Source of the DNA: Microbulbifer celer
GTDB taxonomy: Bacteria; Pseudomonadota; Gammaproteobacteria; Pseudomonadales; Cellvibrionaceae
DNA: 64,000 bases
Direction: 5' to 3'
Assembly: GCF_020991125.1 (NCBI RefSeq)
Contig: NZ_CP087715.1
Coordinates: 1,515,501 to 1,579,500 of the forward strand
Under the pieces are notes generated by a model that made no database searches, was not told where the DNA came from, and worked only from the letters and a program-made list of their open reading frames with translations. Shown here piece after piece: positions 36,622-43,761 of this stretch. Every line of letters starts with the position of its first letter. The stretch's first letter is position 1. The position numbers were made by a program, and so were the translations under genes.

Positions 36622-37290
36622 ATGATGAAGCAGGTTGTCAGTAGTGTGATTTTCGCAGTTGGTGTTCTGGCCGGCTGTGGGGCCAGCGAGGATTCAGAAC
36701 AGAACAATATAGAGGCAAATACTCCCAATCTGACCAGCGAAACGCCCAGGACGCAGACGGCGTTGGGGGAGGCCGCAACTCCGGCATTGGATTGCAGTAA
36801 ACCTGACGATTCCATTGAAGAAATGGTGTGCGCTGACAGTGAGCTGGCAATGCTCGATCGCAAATTGGAACTGGTGTATCAAACTGCGCTCATGTCTCCG
36901 AAAGGGAAGGGCGATAGCTGGCTGAAAGCCAGCCAGATCGGCTGGGTAAAGGCGCGCGCTGAGTGCCGGGCGGCGACGGATAAACGCCCGTGTGTGCTGA
37001 ACAGCTACCAGCGCCGTATTGCGGAACTACAGGCCCTGTATTCGCTGGTGCCAGGCAATGGCCCGGTCGTTTATCGCTGCAGCGAGGGAGATGTCACTGC
37101 GACCTATTACCAGACCGACCCACCCAGTGCGGTGGTGGAATATGGTGGTAAGCAATCTTTGATGTTTCTGCAGCCCAGTGGCAGTGGCGCGCGCTACGAA
37201 GGCAGAAATGAGAGCCTGTGGGAGCATCAGGGGGAGGCCAGCGTTATCTGGGGGCACGGCGCGGCGGAAATGCGTTGTAAAATCAATTAA
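36622..37290 (+). CDS. Lipoprotein fusing LprI-like and MliC-like lysozyme-inhibitor domains
   Basis: A 222-residue lipoprotein with lipobox VLAGC (Cys20). After a Thr/Ser-rich linker (about 25-55), residues 56-135 match LprI (DCSKPDDSIEEMVCADSELAMLDRKL, WVKARAECR), and the C-terminal 80 residues look like the MliC fold (VYRCSEGDVTATYYQ, ASVIWGHGAAEMRCK). Both domains inhibit lysozyme in other bacteria, so the protein should protect peptidoglycan from outside lysozyme. Start ATG 36622 has GGGAGCGG upstream. An inverted repeat follows downstream. Confidence 0.82.
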   Translation: MMKQVVSSVIFAVGVLAGCGASEDSEQNNIEANTPNLTSETPRTQTALGEAATPALDCSKPDDSIEEMVCADSELAMLDRKLELVYQTALMSPKGKGDSWLKASQIGWVKARAECRAATDKRPCVLNSYQRRIAELQALYSLVPGNGPVVYRCSEGDVTATYYQTDPPSAVVEYGGKQSLMFLQPSGSGARYEGRNESLWEHQGEASVIWGHGAAEMRCKIN

Positions 37291-37293
37291 TCT

Positions 37294-37348
37294 AGGGAAC
37301 CTCTGATCAGGTCACGCTGAGGCATTGCGGGCTTGATCAGGGTTCCCT
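37294..37348. repeat. Inverted repeat between the LprI-MliC gene and the cstA-like gene
   Basis: Arms 37294-37309 (AGGGAACCTCTGATCA) and 37334-37348 (TGATCAGGGTTCCCT) pair fully apart from one extra base, around a 24-base spacer. It lies four bases after the upstream stop and 38 bases before the cstA-like start. It may be an RNA hairpin at the 3' end of the upstream gene or a small repeat copy. Confidence 0.7.
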
Positions 37349-37386
37349 GGTCGTTAGTTAGATAGAACCATAATAAGGACGTTTTC

Positions 37387-39054
37387 ATGAGCGCGATTTT
37401 ACTGATGTTGCTCGGCCTCGGGGGCATGGCGGCCGGCTACTTCTTTTACTCCCGCTACATCGCCGAGCGCATCTACCGCTTTGATCCCGATTTCATTACC
37501 CCGGCTCATGAGTACGACGACGGCATCGACTATGTGCCCACCAACAAGTTTGTACTCTGGGGGCATCACTTTACGTCGGTTGCCGGTGCAGCGCCGATTG
37601 TGGGGCCGGCTATTGCGGTGATCTGGGGCTGGCTGCCGGCGTTCCTGTGGGTAGTGTTTGGTACCGTTTTCTTCGCTGGTGTGCACGATAGTGGCGCTAT
37701 CTGGGCCAGCGTACGCAATCGGGCGTTGTCCGTAGGTGCGCTTACCGGCCACGTGGTGGGCAAGCGCGCCCGCAGCATTTTCATGATCGTTATCTTTCTC
37801 GTGTTACTGATGGTCAACGCGGTCTTCGGCGTGGTGATTGCGCGGCTATTGATGGAAAACCCGGGTTCGGTGTTGCCCATCTGGGGTGCGATTGCAGTGG
37901 CGCTAGTTATCGGGCAGTTGATCTATCGGTTTAAATTCAATCTGCCGCTGGTATCCCTGTTTGGGGTGGCCGCGCTCTATGCGCTGATCTATCTCGGCCC
38001 TCAGATTCCCATGGCGCTGCCGGAAACCGTTGGTGGGCTTTCTGCAAATGCGGCCTGGATTCTGATTCTGTTTGCATACGCCGCGATTGCCTCTCTGCTG
38101 CCGGTCTGGGTGCTGCTGCAGCCAAGGGATTACATCAATGGCCTGCAGTTGTTTGTGGGGTTGATCCTGCTGTATTCCGCTGTGGCCATTGGTAACCCCG
38201 AGATTGTGGCGCCGATGATCAACCACCAGGTACCGGTAGGGACGCCGTCCATCGTGCCGTTGCTGTTCGTCACCATCGCTTGCGGGGCGATCTCCGGGTT
38301 TCACGGGCTGGTAGCCTCGGGCACCACATCCAAGCAATTGAATAAAGAAACCGATGCGCGCTTTGTCGGCTACTTCGGTGCGGTGGGCGAGGGCGCGCTT
38401 GCGTTGGCAGCGATCCTCGCGGCTACGGCCGGGTTTGCCACCCTGGGGGAATGGCAAGAAGTTTATAGCGGGTTCGGCCAGGGCGGTGTTCAGGCCTTCG
38501 TCGATGGCGGAGCGACCATTTTGAGCCAGGGGACGGGCATCAGTGCTGCTGTGGCGGGGACCATGCTTACGGTCATGGCGGCACTGTTTGCCGGTACTAC
38601 CATGGACACGGGGCTGCGATTACAGCGCTATATTTTCCAGGAGTTTGGTGAAATCTACGGTATCCGCTGGCTCGGTCGTCCGTTACCGGCGACCCTGATG
38701 GCGGTGGGGTGCTGTGTATTGCTGGCGTTTGGTGCCGGCGGTGCCGACGGCTCTGGTGGGTTGCTGATCTGGCCATTGTTCGGAACCACCAACCAGTTAC
38801 TGGCAGGGCTGACACTGCTGGTGATCACAGTAATGCTGGTGCGCCTGAAGCGGCCGGTGTGGGTTACCCTGATTCCGCTTGTGTTCCTGTTGTTGATGAC
38901 ATTGGCCGCGCTGTTGATACAGCTCAATGAGTTCTATCAGAAGAAAGACTGGTTCCTGCTTTCCGTCGATCTGGTGGTTCTGATCGCGGCAATACTGGTC
39001 ACCCTGGAGTGTATTTCGGTATTCCGTAAACCGACAGAGGTTGAGGAAACCTGA
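37387..39054 (+). CDS. CstA-family peptide/pyruvate transporter (short form)
   Basis: A 555-residue membrane protein of the CstA (carbon starvation A) family, with about 14-16 helices. Markers are YFFYSRYIAERIYRFD, PTNKFVLWGHHFTSVAGAAPIVGPAIAVIWGW, FHGLVASGTTSKQLNKETDA and the WPLFGTTNQLLAGLTLL region. E. coli CstA is about 700 residues, so this is the shorter form. CstA proteins take up peptides or pyruvate. It is followed at 33 bases by a small CC-ending protein and then an ArsA-type ATPase, which suggests one transcript. Confidence 0.88.
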   Translation: MSAILLMLLGLGGMAAGYFFYSRYIAERIYRFDPDFITPAHEYDDGIDYVPTNKFVLWGHHFTSVAGAAPIVGPAIAVIWGWLPAFLWVVFGTVFFAGVHDSGAIWASVRNRALSVGALTGHVVGKRARSIFMIVIFLVLLMVNAVFGVVIARLLMENPGSVLPIWGAIAVALVIGQLIYRFKFNLPLVSLFGVAALYALIYLGPQIPMALPETVGGLSANAAWILILFAYAAIASLLPVWVLLQPRDYINGLQLFVGLILLYSAVAIGNPEIVAPMINHQVPVGTPSIVPLLFVTIACGAISGFHGLVASGTTSKQLNKETDARFVGYFGAVGEGALALAAILAATAGFATLGEWQEVYSGFGQGGVQAFVDGGATILSQGTGISAAVAGTMLTVMAALFAGTTMDTGLRLQRYIFQEFGEIYGIRWLGRPLPATLMAVGCCVLLAFGAGGADGSGGLLIWPLFGTTNQLLAGLTLLVITVMLVRLKRPVWVTLIPLVFLLLMTLAALLIQLNEFYQKKDWFLLSVDLVVLIAAILVTLECISVFRKPTEVEET

Positions 39055-39087
39055 CCCGGAAAACAACACAACAGGAGGTTGTGGACT

Positions 39088-39450
39088 GTGGGAAACGAAA
39101 TCAGAGAGTTGCGCGAATCCTGTAAAGCTGGAGATGAAGATGGCTCTAGTGGCGCTGTTTCGGGACAGACCAGGTCAGATCTTCCAAGAAATTTGAAACT
39201 GGTATTTTCCAGAATCGGGCGTCAGTTAGAGGCGTTTTACAATGCGCCCTATCGTCAGGCTATCGCGCGGGCCGAGCGCGACGAAGAAGATCTGTTTCTG
39301 TTGCTCGTCTATGGCGAATCTCTGGGAATTCCCAATCCCGCCGCGTTCTATATGCTGGAGTTACAACCGCTCTTGCTGGAGCGCTTTCATCAGTGGCATA
39401 AGCGGATGGGAATGGAGCGCTCCCCGCTGGATGAATTTCGCTGCTGCTGA
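39088..39450 (+). CDS. Small protein ending in Cys-Cys (cory-CC-star-like)
   Basis: A 120-residue soluble protein. The N-terminal 40 residues are polar; the rest is helical (AERDEEDLFLLLVYGESLGIPNPAAFYMLELQPLL) and the protein ends RCC-stop. I recall a family called cory-CC-star for proteins of this size with a terminal CC found beside CstA- and ArsA-like genes, but I cannot verify the match here. The terminal cysteine pair suggests metal or thiol chemistry. I chose GTG 39088 because AGGAGG lies ten bases upstream; a TTG at 39079 is too close to it. It sits between the transporter and the ATPase. Confidence 0.72.
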   Translation: MGNEIRELRESCKAGDEDGSSGAVSGQTRSDLPRNLKLVFSRIGRQLEAFYNAPYRQAIARAERDEEDLFLLLVYGESLGIPNPAAFYMLELQPLLLERFHQWHKRMGMERSPLDEFRCC

Positions 39451-39476
39451 CTTCAAACTTCAAAGGGGAACAGAGC

Positions 39477-40538
39477 ATGGCGAGCATTGACCTGCAATCA
39501 CTCCTTCGGCACCGGCTCTTGATGGTCGGTGGCAAAGGTGGCGTGGGTAAAACCTCGATCGCGGCCTCCCTGGCTCTCATTGCAGCAAAGCGCGGCCGCC
39601 GAACGCTACTGGTATCCACGGATCCGGCGCACAATCTCAGTGATATTTTTCAGGTGCCACTCGGGCCTGATAGTAAAACGATCGCGCACAATCTGGACGC
39701 CGTAGAGCTATCACCGGAGCGCGAGCTGGATGAGTATCTCGAGAGCATCCGCAAACAGATGTTGCCCCATGTCGCGGTAGGCATGCGTCCGGCGCTGGAG
39801 CGGCAACTTCAGTCGACCCGTCACTCTCCCGGTGCCGAAGAGGCCGCGCTGCTGGAGCGCATTACCTACCTGATGGATCAGAGGGAAGAGTACGACCTGC
39901 TGATCTTCGATACCGCACCCACCGGCCACACCCTGCGCCTGCTTTCACTGCCCCAGACAATGGCGGCGTGGAGCGCGGGACTGCTGGCCCAGAAGCAGCG
40001 CAGCAAGGGGCTGGCTTCCCTGCTTGCCCACCTGGACCCTGGAAGAGACATCAATAACCCACTGGCGGAGCCGGAAAAGCGGCAGCCAGGCGCTTCGAAT
40101 TCTCCTGTGCTGGCACCAATGGAGGCGCGAGAGCAGCGTTTTCGTCGCGCTGCAAAGTGCCTGACCGATACGACGGAATCAACTTTCCTGTTTGTGATGA
40201 CACCAGAGCGCTTGCCGCTATTGGAAACCGGCCGCGCGGTAAAAGCGCTGTCAGAAAAAGGGGTATCCATCGCCGGTGTCTTGTGTAATCGGGTGCTTCC
40301 TCCGCAGGCGGAGACGGTGGGCTTTCTGAAAGCGGTGCTGCATCAGCAGCGGACGGTACTGGCGGAGTCCGAACGTGTATTCAAAAAGATTCCACAAGGA
40401 CAGTTGGCGCTGATGGAAAATGCAGTTGCGGGCAGGGAAGGGGTAGAGTTGTTCGCCAAAGAACTTGAGCAGGTTTTGGACGGGGCGTTGAAGCAGTCTG
40501 TCGAGGCCGGCAGATCCTCCGCCGATGCGGCAGGCTAG
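39477..40538 (+). CDS. ArsA/Get3 (TRC40)-type ATPase
   Basis: A 353-residue P-loop ATPase of the SIMIBI class. The deviant Walker A GGKGGVGKTS at 18-27 has both signature lysines (K20, K25), LVSTDPAHNLSDIF is switch I, and FDTAPTGHTLRLLSLP is switch II. It is a single-ATPase-domain protein, unlike double ArsA. The only two cysteines (in AAKCLTD and GVLCNRV) do not form the CxxC zinc motif of eukaryotic Get3. In this position the ATPase probably works with the CstA-like protein and the CC protein. The stop codon TAG lies in the end of a palindromic repeat. Confidence 0.88.
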   Translation: MASIDLQSLLRHRLLMVGGKGGVGKTSIAASLALIAAKRGRRTLLVSTDPAHNLSDIFQVPLGPDSKTIAHNLDAVELSPERELDEYLESIRKQMLPHVAVGMRPALERQLQSTRHSPGAEEAALLERITYLMDQREEYDLLIFDTAPTGHTLRLLSLPQTMAAWSAGLLAQKQRSKGLASLLAHLDPGRDINNPLAEPEKRQPGASNSPVLAPMEAREQRFRRAAKCLTDTTESTFLFVMTPERLPLLETGRAVKALSEKGVSIAGVLCNRVLPPQAETVGFLKAVLHQQRTVLAESERVFKKIPQGQLALMENAVAGREGVELFAKELEQVLDGALKQSVEAGRSSADAAG

Positions 40539-40701
40539 TGGTCCATGCGGAAAATTCTGTAACCGATCACTTCGCCACAGACTCCAGGGCGACGCTGAAA
40601 AAGCTTGAATTAACGCTGCTAGTCCTGCGCTTTTTCAACGCCACCCTGGAGCCTGTGGCTGTGTGCTTTAGTTACCGAATTTCCCGCATGGACCACTAGC
40701 C
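40533..40701. repeat. 169-bp near-perfect palindromic (MITE-like) element
   Basis: The outer arms 40533-40563 and 40671-40701 pair over 31 bp with two mismatches; inner arms 40575-40603 and 40630-40658 pair over 29 bp with four mismatches. The ends read GGCTAG...CTAGCC. There is no coding capacity. The same end sequence is found once more at 3480-3499. In both cases the TAG in the end is the stop codon of the upstream plus-strand gene. A tetranucleotide CTAG at the tips may reflect the insertion target. Confidence 0.85.
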
Positions 40702-40741
40702 ACTGACCGGCGTGAAGCCGGCCAGGGTAGGGTGCCTTTTT

Positions 40742-41323
40742 TTATCCCAGCGCGCGACGCCTGAAGATCGGCAGGGTCTGATCTACGGCGGTCTGATAGG
40801 CGTCGGTAAAGTCCTGCATGGAATCCAGCAGATCCGCCAGCGGCTGATCGCCCTGATAGGCAAAGGCGTTAAAACCACAGCGATTCAGATAGGTGAGCTG
40901 GTCGCGAATAAAGTTGCCGACAGCCCGCAGCTCCCCTTGAAAGCCATAGCGCTGGCGCAACAGGCGGCCAGCGGTAAAGGCGCGGCCATCGGTAAAGGCC
41001 GGGAAGTTGGTGGCGATCAGCGGCAGCTCCTGCGCGTATTCGCCGATCAGGTCTGCGGTTTCGTCGCTATCCAGCCATACGCCAATCTCGTCCTTGCGGG
41101 CCGCAAGGTGTTCGCGCAGCTCCAACCATACGGTCAATGGCAGAATGATCTTGCCCGGGGCGAGATTGTCCGCGGTGATCTCTGGCTCGTCCTCTCCGCT
41201 ACCCAGCGGGAGCAGGTTCCACTGATTCTCCACCACCGCGCCGTCGACAAGCAGTTGCGCGGGATTGTCTGGCTGTGCACCTACCGGCTTTTTCACTGAC
41301 AGTTTCTCAGCTGGCTTTGGCAT
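40742..41323 (-). CDS. DUF934 protein, partner of sulfite reductase
   Basis: A 193-residue protein of the DUF934 family, usually encoded next to CysI-type sulfite reductase and thought to aid sulfite reduction. Family segments are KIILPLTVWLELREHL, GVWLDSDETADLIGEYAQELPLIATNFPAFTDGRAFTAGRLLRQRYGFQGELRAVG and the C-terminal LPIFRRRALG. Start ATG 41323 has AAGGAG seven bases upstream and overlaps the end of the reductase gene by 17 bases, so translation is probably coupled. Confidence 0.88.
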   Translation of the reverse strand: MPKPAEKLSVKKPVGAQPDNPAQLLVDGAVVENQWNLLPLGSGEDEPEITADNLAPGKIILPLTVWLELREHLAARKDEIGVWLDSDETADLIGEYAQELPLIATNFPAFTDGRAFTAGRLLRQRYGFQGELRAVGNFIRDQLTYLNRCGFNAFAYQGDQPLADLLDSMQDFTDAYQTAVDQTLPIFRRRALG

Positions 41324-42971
41324 ACACACGCTCCTTGAATGGCTTGAGTCCTATACGGCTGTAGGTGTCGATAAAGAGTTCATCCGGCTGGCGATTTTCC
41401 ACGAATACATCGAGGATCTTGCCGATGGTGTCCGGCATCTCCTCGCGGGAGAAACTGGGGCCGAGTACCTTACCCAGGCTGGCATTTTCAGAGCTGTTGC
41501 CGCCCAGCTGCACCTGATAGAACTCCTCGCCTTTCTTGTCCACACCGAGAATACCGATGTGGCCGATATGGTGGTGGCCACAGGCATTCATGCAGCCGGA
41601 AATATTCAGGTCCAGGTCGCCCAGGTCGTACAGGTAGTCCAGGTCGTCGAACTTGCGCTGAATAGCTTCTGCCACCGGAATCGACTTGGCATTGGCCAGA
41701 GAGCAGTAATCGCCACCGGGGCAGCAGATCATGTCTGTCAGGGTGCCGATATTGGGTGTGGCAAAACCGTTCGCGCGGGCTGCCTGCCACAGGTCATACA
41801 GTTTTTCCTGTTCCACATCCGCCAGCACCACATTCTGCTCGTGGGTTACGCGTACTTCACCGAAGCTGAACTGATCCGCGAGCTCGGCGATGGCTTCCAG
41901 CTGCCGGTCGGTGACGTCACCGGGGGGGATGCCTGTCGGCTTGGTGCTCAGTGTCACCGACTGGTAACCGGAAACCCGGTGCGGGAAGGTGTTGCGTTCC
42001 AGCCAGCGGGCAAATGCTTTATTGCCACCGGCCTGATCCTGTAGTACCGCTTCCGTATGGTTCTGATCGAACGATTTGTAATCCTGTTCCGGGAAGAAGC
42101 GCTTCGCCCAGGTAATCGCTTCCGGCGTGAGTTCTTCGGCGCTGTCTTTGATCTGCTCCCATTCCGCTTCTACACGGCGGGCAAACTCTTCCGGACCCAG
42201 TGCCTTCACCAGGATCTTGATGCGCGCCTTGAACTTGTTGTCGCGGCGACCCAGCTGGTTGTATACGCGGACAATCGCCTCCAGGTAGGAGAGCAGATGA
42301 GTTTCCGGCAGGAAGTCGCGGATGGCGACGCCGATGATTGGGGTGCGGCCAAGACCGCCGCCGACAAAGATCTGATAGCCGATCTCGCCCTGATCATTCT
42401 TCACGATCTGTACGCCGATATCGTGTGCGCGAATCGCTGCACGGTCCGCCTCTGAGGCGCAGACAGCAATCTTGAACTTGCGTGGCAGGAAGGCGAACTC
42501 CGGGTGGAAGGTGGACCACTGGCGGATCAGTTCACAGTAGGGGCGGGGGTCGACGTACTCGTCTGCGGCAACGCCGGCAAACTGGTCCGTGGTGGTATTG
42601 CGGATACAGTTGCCACTGGTCTGTACTGCGTGCATTTCCACTTCCGCCAGCTCGGCGAGAATATCCGGTACGTCTTCCAGATTCGGCCAGTTCAGCTGCA
42701 CATTCTGGCGGGTGGTGAAGTGCGCATAGCCCTTATCGTATTTACGTGTGATATGGGCCAGACGACGCAGTTGAACGCTGTTGAGCATGCCGTAGGGCAC
42801 GGCAATACGCAGCATGGGGGCGAGTCGCTGGACATAAAGACCATTTTGCAGCCGCAGCGGGAGGAATTCCTCCTCACTCAACTTGCCGTCGAGATAGCGC
42901 TCGGTCTGGCCGCGGAACTGGGCCACCCGTTCCCGGATCAGCTTGTGGTCCTGTTCGTCATATCGATACAT
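41307..42971 (-). CDS. cysI: Sulfite (or nitrite) reductase haemoprotein, CysI-type
   Basis: A 554-residue sirohaem [4Fe-4S] reductase with two ferredoxin-like/sirohaem repeats. The cluster and sirohaem cysteines lie in DMICCPGGDYCSLAN and NISGCMNACGHHHIGHIG. The N-terminal FTTRQNVQLNWPNLEDVPDILAELAEVEMHAVQTSGNCIRN is the family signature. The DUF934 neighbour and the lack of nitrate genes favour sulfite as substrate, giving sulfide for cysteine. Start ATG 42971; the frame stays open a further 14 codons upstream. Confidence 0.9.
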   Translation of the reverse strand: MYRYDEQDHKLIRERVAQFRGQTERYLDGKLSEEEFLPLRLQNGLYVQRLAPMLRIAVPYGMLNSVQLRRLAHITRKYDKGYAHFTTRQNVQLNWPNLEDVPDILAELAEVEMHAVQTSGNCIRNTTTDQFAGVAADEYVDPRPYCELIRQWSTFHPEFAFLPRKFKIAVCASEADRAAIRAHDIGVQIVKNDQGEIGYQIFVGGGLGRTPIIGVAIRDFLPETHLLSYLEAIVRVYNQLGRRDNKFKARIKILVKALGPEEFARRVEAEWEQIKDSAEELTPEAITWAKRFFPEQDYKSFDQNHTEAVLQDQAGGNKAFARWLERNTFPHRVSGYQSVTLSTKPTGIPPGDVTDRQLEAIAELADQFSFGEVRVTHEQNVVLADVEQEKLYDLWQAARANGFATPNIGTLTDMICCPGGDYCSLANAKSIPVAEAIQRKFDDLDYLYDLGDLDLNISGCMNACGHHHIGHIGILGVDKKGEEFYQVQLGGNSSENASLGKVLGPSFSREEMPDTIGKILDVFVENRQPDELFIDTYSRIGLKPFKERVYAKAS

Positions 42972-43252
42972 AAGAGCTTGATTCCATTGCTTTTTTACGC
43001 CTGTACCCGGCATCCGGAGGGTATTCTGGACCCTACCTGAGACCCTGAGTGGCGCATAACATACCAGCCGCCTTATACAAAAAATAACAATTTTTTTCGC
43101 TAGCTTAGTAACCGGTAGTTATAAGGAGTTAGGAGACTCAACAATAGCGCTGTTGCGCCCCGCAGAGGGATTTGCTCTACTTGAGAATCCGCCTGCGGGC
43201 GGTGCTGCTACAGTAAAAACAATAATGCGTTCTTGAGTGACGGAGTATTCCG

Positions 43253-43387
43253 ATGAGTGATCAAGTAGCCCGGGAAGTAGTAGTTGTATCCGACGATAGC
43301 GATAATGTTGTAGATGCCATTGCGGCAGTCGCGCTGGTGGCGATATTTGTTGCTACCTGCGTGTTCTGGGTAGCCTCTCAGGGCTGA
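43253..43387 (+). CDS. Small membrane protein, 44 residues
   Basis: The ORF encodes an acidic, valine-rich N-terminus (MSDQVAREVVVVSDDSD) and one hydrophobic helix (AIAAVALVAIFVATCVFWVA), ending SQG. GGAG lies seven bases before the ATG. Its codon use and the clean anchor make it a probable small inner-membrane protein. I do not recognise the family. It is divergent from the sulfite reductase gene and convergent with the DUF2970 gene. Confidence 0.6.
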   Translation: MSDQVAREVVVVSDDSDNVVDAIAAVALVAIFVATCVFWVASQG

Positions 43388-43488
43388 TTCCGGCCCGGTC
43401 AACCCAGACCACAGTTCAATACCGGTTATCCCGGCGCTGGTTAGCAGTCCAGCCCCGGGAGCTGTACGGTATTCCCCCCTCAAAATGG

Positions 43489-43704
43489 TCAGCCCATATT
43501 ACCCAACACCGTTTTCACCACCAGAATCAGGGTCACCACAAACAGCGCGGTAAAGATGACACCGGCTGCGATATACGCCTTGATGCTGCCTGCCTTGAAA
43601 TCCCGTTCCCGATTCTTGTTGGACTGCACGCCAATCGCGGCGGCCAGGGTGCTCAGCACTATCTGCCCGAATGAAGGTTTTTGCTTTTCGTTTTCATCTT
43701 TCAT
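43489..43704 (-). CDS. DUF2970 small membrane protein
   Basis: A 71-residue protein of the DUF2970 family: PSFGQIVLSTLAAAIGVQSNKNRERDF followed by a membrane helix (IAAGVIFTALFVVTLILVVKTVLG). Function unknown; members are frequent in beta- and gammaproteobacteria. I chose ATG 43704 (AGGGA upstream); the frame extends 14 codons further. It lies 57 bases downstream of metH on the same strand. Confidence 0.82.
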   Translation of the reverse strand: MKDENEKQKPSFGQIVLSTLAAAIGVQSNKNRERDFKAGSIKAYIAAGVIFTALFVVTLILVVKTVLGNMG

Positions 43705-43761
43705 GGTGAAGTCCCTACTGAAATGAGGGTTAAGGAGCCACGTCACTGGATTCGTACCTAC

